DNA of 47,335 nucleotides from assembly GCF_000344175.1 (NCBI RefSeq), contig NZ_ALWW01000019.1:18-47352 (forward strand). The letters run 5' to 3'. The notes below the pieces were generated by a model, which worked only from the letters and a program-made list of their open reading frames with translations, was not told the origin of the DNA and ran no database searches. This DNA is from Listeria fleischmannii subsp. fleischmannii LU2006-1. GTDB taxonomy: Bacteria; Bacillota; Bacilli; Lactobacillales; Listeriaceae. Shown here piece after piece: positions 40,737 through 47,335 of the stretch; within the stretch, counting starts at the first letter, position 1, and every line of letters begins with the position of its first letter. The position numbers and the translations under genes are program-made.

Positions 40737-41663
40737 ATGAAAATTGCAAATTCCATTACTGACTTAATCGGGCAAACACCAATTGTTAAATTAAATCGAT
40801 TACCGGAAAAAGGTAGCGCAGAAGTATATGTTAAACTCGAGTTTCAAAATCCGGGTGGAAGTGTAAAGGACCGCATTGCGAATGCGATGATTGAAGCGGC
40901 TGAAAAAGATGGTGTTTTAAAACCAGGTGATACCATTATCGAGCCGACAAGCGGAAACACGGGTATTGGTCTGGCAATGGTTGCAGCAGCAAAAGGTTAT
41001 CGTGCTATTTTTGTTATGCCTGATACAATGAGCCTTGAAAGACGTAAACTTCTCCAAGCGTACGGGGCAGAGCTTGTCCTTACAAAAGGAGCAGATGGCA
41101 TGAAAGGCGCTATCCAAAAAGCAGATGAGCTTGCAAAAGAACACGGTTATTTTATCCCGCAACAATTTCATAATCCTGCAAACCCTGATATTCATGAAAA
41201 AACAACTGGTCCGGAAATTGTCGAAGCTTTCGGCCAAGAGGGACTTGACGCGTTTATTTCAGGAGTAGGTACTGGTGGTACGGTTACAGGTGCAGGGCAC
41301 GTGTTAAGAAAAAATTATCCGAACATTAAAATCTACGCTTTAGAACCAGAAGAGTCGCCTGTATTAAGTGGTGGATCTCCGTCTCCGCATAAAATTCAAG
41401 GCATCGGTGCGGGTTTTGTGCCAGACACATTAGATACAAAAGTGTATGACGGAATTTTGAAAGTAACGAGTGAAGATGCTCTCACTACGGCTCGCGAAGT
41501 TGCGAAAAAAGAAGGAATCTTAGTCGGAATTTCATCTGGAGCTACAATTAAAGCGGCATTAGACCTTGCGAAAGAGCTTGGTGAAGGTAAAAAGGTACTT
41601 GCGGTTGTAGCGAGTAATGGAGAACGTTATTTAAGCACAGCTTTATATAATTTTGAAGATTAA
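40737..41663 (+). CDS. cysK: cysteine synthase (O-acetylserine sulfhydrylase)
   Basis: 308 aa. PLP enzyme joining O-acetylserine and sulfide to cysteine. The Schiff-base lysine is K44 in [12 protein letters not shown]; the substrate loop TSGNTG and the phosphate-binding GTGGTVTG are present. GGAGG precedes the ATG. It is monocistronic, with its own promoter and terminator, and borders the LhrC-like sRNA array, exactly as in L. monocytogenes. Confidence 0.97.
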   Translation: MKIANSITDLIGQTPIVKLNRLPEKGSAEVYVKLEFQNPGGSVKDRIANAMIEAAEKDGVLKPGDTIIEPTSGNTGIGLAMVAAAKGYRAIFVMPDTMSLERRKLLQAYGAELVLTKGADGMKGAIQKADELAKEHGYFIPQQFHNPANPDIHEKTTGPEIVEAFGQEGLDAFISGVGTGGTVTGAGHVLRKNYPNIKIYALEPEESPVLSGGSPSPHKIQGIGAGFVPDTLDTKVYDGILKVTSEDALTTAREVAKKEGILVGISSGATIKAALDLAKELGEGKKVLAVVASNGERYLSTALYNFED

Positions 41664-41672
41664 TTGCTAGAT

Positions 41673-41705
41673 AAAGGTATAAATTTTAATATTTATACCT
41701 TTTTA
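41673..41705 (+). terminator. cysK terminator
   Basis: 12-bp AT-rich stem AAAGGTATAAAT/ATTTATACCTTT followed by TTT. Confidence 0.75.
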
Positions 41706-41788
41706 TGTGAAAAAATAAATAAAATTCTAATCTTTTTCTAATCTTTTACACAGTATAAACACTTTTTTTATTAGTATTATATGTATAT

Positions 41789-41900
41789 AAGCTAACAACA
41801 AGCAAAAATATTTTCATTTCTTTCCCTTTTTAGAATGAAAATCCAAAACTCCCTTTTTGGACCAATGCGGTTTACTCCCTTTTCTCCGCATTGGTTTTTT
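41789..41900 (+). ncRNA. LhrC-family small RNA, copy A
   Basis: About 112 nt. Starts with ATAAGCTAACAACA, has an internal stem TTTTCATT/AATGAAAA, single-stranded CU-rich stretches (UUUCCCUUUU, AACUCCCUUUUU) and a terminator ACCAATGCGG/CCGCATTGGT whose loop carries ACUCCC, ending in TTTTTT. This is the layout of Listeria LhrC1-5, which pair through UCCC motifs with target mRNAs (lapB, oppA, tcsA) and are induced by LisRS in cell-envelope stress. The location between cysK and folP is the known lhrC site. This is the most divergent copy and lacks the clear upstream box of copies B and C. Confidence 0.85.
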
Positions 41901-41942
41901 GTTTGTCTAAAATGAAAGAAACAAAATGGAACTCTTACCAAA

Positions 41943-41960
41943 CTTTCATTTTATTCTCAG
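41943..41960 (+). promoter_or_regulatory. LisR-type box upstream of LhrC copy B
   Basis: CTTTCATTTTATTCTCAG at about -51 to -34 of copy B. Repeated almost exactly before copy C at the same distance. Assignment to LisR is inferred from the known control of LhrC. Confidence 0.5.
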
Positions 41961-41995
41961 GGAATTTTAGGGGAAGCTGTTTATTATATAGTTAT

Positions 41996-42097
41996 AAGCT
42001 AACAACAAAACATTTTCATTTTCCCCCTATTAAATGAAAATCCCAAAACTCCCTTTTTGACCAGTGTGGTTCCTCCCTTTTCCACACTGGTTTTTTT
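41996..42097 (+). ncRNA. LhrC-family small RNA, copy B
   Basis: About 100 nt from the conserved AAGCTAACAACAAAA start to the terminator CCAGTGTGG/CCACACTGG plus TTTTTTT. UCCC-type motifs: TTCCCCC, AATCCC, ACTCCC and CCTCCC in the terminator loop. A TATTATATA -10-like sequence lies just upstream (about 41983). Confidence 0.9.
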
Positions 42098-42149
42098 ATG
42101 TTTGTTTTGAGACGCGGGATGAGAAAATGAAAATGATTTTCTTACTAAA

Positions 42150-42167
42150 CTTTCATTTTATTCACAG
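42150..42167 (+). promoter_or_regulatory. LisR-type box upstream of LhrC copy C
   Basis: CTTTCATTTTATTCACAG, differing from the copy B box at one base and at the same distance from the RNA start. Confidence 0.5.
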
Positions 42168-42201
42168 TGGATTTTAGTGGTAGCGGGTTAATATATACTC
42201 A

Positions 42202-42307
42202 TAAGCTAACAACAAAACATTTTCATTTTCCCCCTATTAAATGAAAATCCCAAAACTCCCTTTTTTGACCAACGTGGTTTCCTTCCCTTTTTCCACGTTG
42301 GTTTTTT
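42202..42307 (+). ncRNA. LhrC-family small RNA, copy C
   Basis: About 106 nt, nearly identical to copy B through the first 60 nt. Terminator CCAACGTGG/CCACGTTGG with loop TTTCCTTCCCTTTTT, then TTTTTTT. The three copies begin 206-207 bp apart (GCTAAC at 41791, 41998, 42204), showing tandem duplication of sRNA plus promoter. Confidence 0.9.
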
Positions 42308-42383
42308 TATGTTTTTAAGCAAAAGGAAGTGATGCACGCTCGTTTGATGCTATAATGATTTTTGAGAGGTGAGGTTGTTGGTT

Positions 42384-43190
42384 ATGAAATGGGAAAAAAC
42401 GCAGAATAGCCTAGTGATGGGGATATTAAATATTACTCCAGATTCCTTTTCGGACGGCGGGGCTTATATGGACACGAAAACAGCTGTTTCCTATGCGAAG
42501 AAAATGGTAGATGATGGGGCAGATATTATTGATGTTGGTGGTGTCTCCACGCGTCCGGGATACTCGGAAGTTTCGATCGTAGAGGAGATGAACCGAGTTA
42601 TTCCGATTATTAAAGCATTGCGTAAAGTTTTGCCAAATACATATTTGTCAGTTGATACGTGGCGAAGTGAAGTAGCATCTGAAGCGATTCTCGCGGGCGC
42701 TGACTTTTTAAATGATCAATGGGGCGCTAAAAAAGATCCGAATATGGCGGTAGTGGCGGCGAAATATGACGTGCCTATTTGCTTAATGCATAATCGTACG
42801 AACCGTGACTATCAAGATTTTATGGAAGATGTGAAAAATGATTTGCTCGAAAGTGTTGCTATTTGTTTAGAAGCGGGCGTAAGAAAGGAACATATCATTC
42901 TTGATCCTGGTTTTGGTTTTGTGAAAACCGTTAATCAAAATTTAGAAGTATTACGCCGAATAGATGAAATTGTGGCACTAGGCTATGAAGTATTACTGGG
43001 AACGAGCCGTAAGTCAACAATCGGTCAAGTTTTAGACCTAAAAGTAGATGAGCGGATGGAAGGTACGGGAGCTACTGTGGTATATGGCTTGTCAAAAGGA
43101 TGTCATATTGTTCGTGTGCATGATGTGAAGCCAATTTCAAGAATGGTAAAAATGACAGATGCGATTATGGGGAATATGGATGAAAAATAG
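42384..43190 (+). CDS. folP: dihydropteroate synthase
   Basis: 268 aa from ATG 42384 (GAGAGGTGAGG upstream); GTG 42369 overlaps the site. It condenses 6-hydroxymethyl-dihydropterin pyrophosphate with p-aminobenzoate and is the sulfonamide target (sul in Listeria). Motifs: MGILNITPDSFSDGG, DVGGVSTRPG and LDPGFGF, plus GTSRKSTIG. First of the folP-folB-folK set. A -10 TATAAT is at 42351-42356. No pabA/pabB/pabC genes are present at this locus, unlike Bacillus. Confidence 0.96.
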   Translation: MKWEKTQNSLVMGILNITPDSFSDGGAYMDTKTAVSYAKKMVDDGADIIDVGGVSTRPGYSEVSIVEEMNRVIPIIKALRKVLPNTYLSVDTWRSEVASEAILAGADFLNDQWGAKKDPNMAVVAAKYDVPICLMHNRTNRDYQDFMEDVKNDLLESVAICLEAGVRKEHIILDPGFGFVKTVNQNLEVLRRIDEIVALGYEVLLGTSRKSTIGQVLDLKVDERMEGTGATVVYGLSKGCHIVRVHDVKPISRMVKMTDAIMGNMDEK

Positions 43191-43205
43191 GAAAAGGGTG
43201 GAAAA

Positions 43206-43574
43206 ATGGATAAAATTTATTTGAATGAATTAAGTTTTTATGGTTATCACGGTGTCTTGCCGCAAGAAAATCAGTTGGGTCAAACGTTTCAGGTGTCACT
43301 TATCTTGCATTTATCAACGAAAGAAGCGGGCGTGTCAGACCGTGTGGAGGACACGGTGAGCTATGCGGATGTGTATGAAACGGTAAAAGAAATTACAGAA
43401 GCGCGTGAATTTAAATTAATCGAGGCGCTTGCTGAAACGATTGCGACGGAAGTACTGCAAGATTATACACAGCTAACTGCGGTTACGGTGAAAGTAATTA
43501 AGCCAAATCCGCCAATTCCAGGGCATTATCATTCTGTAGCTGTTGAAATTTATCGTGAGCGGAGCGTGAACTGA
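43206..43574 (+). CDS. folB: dihydroneopterin aldolase
   Basis: 122 aa. Cleaves dihydroneopterin to 6-hydroxymethyl-dihydropterin and glycolaldehyde. N-terminal LNELSFYGYHGVLPQENQLGQ and the YADVYETVKEI/FKLIEALAE segments with the catalytic Lys in KVIKPNPP are diagnostic. It sits 15 nt after folP and its stop adjoins the folK start codon, so the three are one operon. Confidence 0.96.
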   Translation: MDKIYLNELSFYGYHGVLPQENQLGQTFQVSLILHLSTKEAGVSDRVEDTVSYADVYETVKEITEAREFKLIEALAETIATEVLQDYTQLTAVTVKVIKPNPPIPGHYHSVAVEIYRERSVN

Positions 43575-44054
43575 ATGGCCACAGCTTTTTTGTCTTTAGG
43601 CTCAAATATTGGGGAGAAGCTGGAAAATTTAACGAAGGCCGTTCATTTGTTGGCAGAAAATCCTGGCGTTACCCTTCAAAAAATTTCGAGTGTGTACCAA
43701 ACGGATCCGGTTGGCTATGAGGAACAAGATATATTTTTAAATATCGTGATTCAAATTGAAACGAATTTAAAACCAGAAGCGCTTTTAGATACGTGTTTGC
43801 AGGTGGAAAAGGAATTAGGGCGTGTTCGTTTGTTTAAATGGGGACCTAGGCTAATTGATGTAGATGTTTTGCTCTATGATGATATTCAAATCGATACAGA
43901 AAAGCTAAAAATCCCACACCCTTTTATGCAAGAAAGAGCTTTTGTAATGTTGCCTCTTTTAGAAATTGCGGAGGAAGTCGCCAAACCTTACTTTATTGAA
44001 AAACAAATTGAAAACCAAGGAATCAAACGGACAAATTTTCAAATAAAGTGGTAA
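43575..44054 (+). CDS. folK: 6-hydroxymethyl-7,8-dihydropterin pyrophosphokinase
   Basis: 159 aa. Transfers pyrophosphate from ATP to hydroxymethyl-dihydropterin, supplying FolP. N-terminal LGSNIGEKLENL, the VYQTDPVGYEEQDIFLN loop, and the metal-binding DVDVLLYDD near residue 96 are typical. The ATG immediately follows the folB stop. Length is normal; last gene of the folate set before dusB. Confidence 0.96.
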   Translation: MATAFLSLGSNIGEKLENLTKAVHLLAENPGVTLQKISSVYQTDPVGYEEQDIFLNIVIQIETNLKPEALLDTCLQVEKELGRVRLFKWGPRLIDVDVLLYDDIQIDTEKLKIPHPFMQERAFVMLPLLEIAEEVAKPYFIEKQIENQGIKRTNFQIKW

Positions 44055-44063
44055 AAAAAGCAC

Positions 44064-44091
44064 TTGCGAAACTTTAAAACTGTGTTAACAT
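44064..44091 (+). promoter_or_regulatory. dusB promoter
   Basis: TTGCGA (44064-44069), 16-bp spacer, TAACAT (44086-44091), immediately after folK. Confidence 0.4.
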
Positions 44092-44144
44092 AACACTAGC
44101 GTATGAAAAAAGGAATTTTTAGAAGAGGAAGGGGCTTTAAAAGC

Positions 44145-45141
44145 ATGTTTCAAATTGGTGATGTGGAGATTAAAAACCGTGTAGTTGTTGCTCCGATGGC
44201 CGGAATCTCAAACTCCGCTTTTAGACTTACAGTAAAAGAATTTGGTGCAGGTCTTGTTTGCTGCGAAATGATCAGCGGCAAAGGTATCGAGTACCGCAAT
44301 CAGAAAACGATTGATATGCTTTATATAGATGAAAAAGAAAAACCGCTAAGTTTACAAATTTTTGGCGGCGAAAAAGAAACGCTTGTCGAAGCAGCGAAAT
44401 TTGTTGCGGAAAATACGACGGCAGATATTATTGATATCAACATGGGATGCCCGGTCAATAAAATTATTAAGTGTGAAGCTGGAGCTAAATGGCTTCTTGA
44501 CCCTAATAAAGTGCATGATATGGTAAAAGCTGTAGTTGCAGCCATCGATAAACCTGTTACAGTAAAAATGCGAATTGGCTGGGATGACGAGCATGTTTTT
44601 GCGGTAGAAAATGCCTTGGCTGCTGAGAGTGCCGGGGGCAGCAGCTATAGCCATGCACGGGCGGACGCGTGTACAAATGTACGAAGGTGTCGCAAATTGG
44701 GATATCTTGCGCGATGTAAAAAAAGCGATTAAAATTCCTTTTATGGGAAATGGTGATGTTAAAACGCCAGAAGATGCTAAGCGTATGTTAGAAGAGACAG
44801 GGGCAGATGGCGTTATGATTGGTCGTGCTGCACTTGGAAACCCGTGGATGATTTACCGTACTGTGAAGTATCTTGAAACGGGTGAACTTATGCCAGAACC
44901 AGAACCACGTGAAAAAATTGAAACCGCCTTGCTTCATTTAAACCGCCTTATTGAGTTAAAGGGTGAAAATATTGCGGTTCGAGAGTTCCGCCAACATGCT
45001 GCTTATTATTTAAAAGGAGCGCGTGGAAGTACTCGAGCAAAAGTGGCAGTAAACCAAGCTACTGAAAAACAAGAGATGGAAAAGATTCTCCTTGATTTTG
45101 TTAATCAATATGAAGAAAAAAATCTGATTAAGCCATCGTAA
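44145..45141 (+). CDS. dusB: tRNA-dihydrouridine synthase (single-base frameshift)
   Basis: FMN enzyme that reduces uridines in the tRNA D-loop. ATG 44145 (GAGGAAGGGG upstream) starts MFQIGDVEIKNRVVVAPMAGISN. NMGCPVNKI contains the active-site cysteine, and VKMRIGWDD is normal. At 44627-44633 the frame is lost: the run GGGGG should be GGGG, after which SAGAAAIAMHGRTRVQMYEG and the FMN-binding GNGDV and TGADGVMIGRAALGNP read through to 45141. With one G removed the protein is 331 aa, the usual length. Homopolymer error is the likeliest cause. Matches lmo0227 by position. Confidence 0.93.
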
Positions 45142-45153
45142 ATCTACATTTTA

Positions 45154-45186
45154 AAAGTTGACACATAAATTTGTGTCAACTTTTTC
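45154..45186 (+). terminator. dusB terminator
   Basis: 12-bp stem AAAGTTGACACA/TGTGTCAACTTT with a 5-6 nt loop, then TTC. Confidence 0.8.
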
Positions 45187-45257
45187 TATAATTAGGGTGG
45201 AAAAATAGTATGAAAAAAGCGTATAATGGAAGCATCTGTTTATAATGAAAAGAATAG

Positions 45258-46768
<1,511 letters not shown>

Positions 46769-46771
46769 TTA

Positions 46772-46807
46772 AAAGCTTGTGACACTATAGTGTCACAAGC
46801 TTTTTTT
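46772..46807 (+). terminator. lysS terminator
   Basis: A long perfect palindrome AAAGCTTGTGACAC..GTGTCACAAGCTTT followed by TTTT. Confidence 0.9.
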
Positions 46808-46890
46808 ATATGTATTATTAAAATTTGAAAGGAGATAATTTTCTGTAAAAAAACAATTTTTCCCAAGAGAAAAAACTTTTATAAATATGC

Positions 46891-46919
46891 TTGCAAAGCC
46901 CATAGAAACATGGTATATT
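46891..46919 (+). promoter_or_regulatory. rRNA operon promoter P1
   Basis: TTGCAA (46891-46896), 17-bp spacer, TATATT (46914-46919). Confidence 0.6.
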
Positions 46920-46979
46920 TATAAACGTTCCAGTTGTGCGAGTGAGGCGTTAAAATAGATTTAATAAAATAAAAAACTA

Positions 46980-47008
46980 TTGACTTCACTTAATGATTGG
47001 TGTAAGAT
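46980..47008 (+). promoter_or_regulatory. rRNA operon promoter P2
   Basis: TTGACT (46980-46985), 17-bp spacer, TAAGAT (47003-47008). The leader from about 47015 to 47218 has no ORF and contains the sequences expected to pair for RNase III processing and antitermination; individual boxes were not resolved. Confidence 0.7.
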
Positions 47009-47218
47009 ATAAGAGTTGCTGAAATAAGCAACGGTGACCTTTGAAAACTGAACAGAACGAAGATGAAAAAGCGATGAAACAGATGTTTCACCAATCAATT
47101 CATAGGACAGGAAACAAAAAGATGTTTCCAAAAAAACTAGTAAGAAGCTAGCAAAGTCAATTTGTGATGCTAAGGAAACTTATTCACAGTGTTGAATAAG
47201 TATTCAAATTCGATTTAC

Positions 47219-47335
47219 ATTTTAAAGAGAGTTTGATCCTGGCTCAGGACGAACGCTGGCGGCGTGCCTAATACATGCAAGTCGAACGAACCAAAGAGAA
47301 GCTTGCTTCTCTGTCGGTGAGTGGCGGACGGGTGA
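47219..47335 (+). rRNA. 16S ribosomal RNA, 5' end (partial)
   Basis: AGAGTTTGATCCTGGCTCAG (the 27F site) and the following GACGAACGCTGGCGGCGTGCC.. conserved block identify 16S rRNA. The first 117 nt are present and the gene runs off the window. The V1 helix has the stem AGAGAAGC/GCTTCTCT, which varies among Listeria species and could be used for typing. Confidence 0.97.

Noticed and set aside
44080-44096. PrfA-box-like TTAACATAACA near dusB
   Set aside because: It lacks the symmetric TTAACA-N2-TGTTAA form and overlaps an ordinary -10; no prfA is present in the window.

Overview
This window is low-GC Firmicute chromosome from the genus Listeria. The gene order tatD - 3D/G5 cell-wall protein - rnmV - rsmA - veg - ispE - chbG-like - purR - efflux operon - spoVG x2 - glmU - prs ... 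ldh - ctc/rplY - pth - mfd - flippase - rqcP - divIC - yabR - tilS/hprT - ftsH - coaX - hslO - cysK - folP - folB - folK - dusB - lysS - rRNA operon matches the L. monocytogenes lmo0185-lmo0228 region as I remember it. Genus-specific markers are the fused tilS/hprT, the tandem spoVG genes, the tandem LhrC-type sRNAs between cysK and folP, and an lmo0208-type UPF0145 gene beside ldh. Species cannot be fixed from the sequence alone. The virulence island LIPI-1 (prfA-plcA-hly-mpl-actA-plcB), which sits between prs and ldh in pathogenic species, is absent, so this is a species or strain without LIPI-1 at that site.

Layout. 1-1.55 kb: end of a large ABC exporter permease, followed by a MITE-like palindromic element between two near-identical hairpins. 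1.8-9.2 kb: housekeeping genes for DNA/RNA processing (tatD, rnmV, rsmA), cell-wall remodelling, isoprenoid synthesis (ispE) and purine control (purR). A four-copy 75-bp tandem repeat lies between veg and ispE. 9.3-11.9 kb: a MacAB-type efflux operon (adaptor, ATPase, permease) with a perfect inverted repeat over its promoter. 12.6-16.0 kb: spoVG1, spoVG2, glmU and prs; the glmU leader holds a small ORF running into an intrinsic terminator. 16.1-22.4 kb: a sugar module (LicR/BglG-type PRD activator, cellobiose-class EIIC, EIIB, GH3 beta-glucosidase, EIIA). 22.4-25.0 kb, minus strand: S-formylglutathione hydrolase plus glutathione-dependent formaldehyde dehydrogenase, then the UPF0145 gene. 25.2-26.1 kb, minus strand: ldh. 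26.5-40.6 kb: a long plus-strand run of translation, repair, division and proteostasis genes. 40.7-47.3 kb: cysK, three tandem LhrC-like sRNAs, the folate genes, dusB, lysS, two rRNA promoters and the first ~117 nt of 16S rRNA.

How the parts work together. Most genes are core functions. The accessory part is the prs-ldh interval: PTS uptake of a beta-glucoside with a GH3 hydrolase in the same operon under a PTS-controlled activator, followed by a two-gene formaldehyde detoxification operon on the other strand.

Caution. Six genes (chbG-like, divIC, ftsH, hslO, dusB, lysS) are broken by small indels, mostly in homopolymers, and in every case the missing protein end is readable in another frame. 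Since lysS, divIC and ftsH are essential or near-essential, base-calling error is the likeliest explanation. I give these genes their full intended extents.
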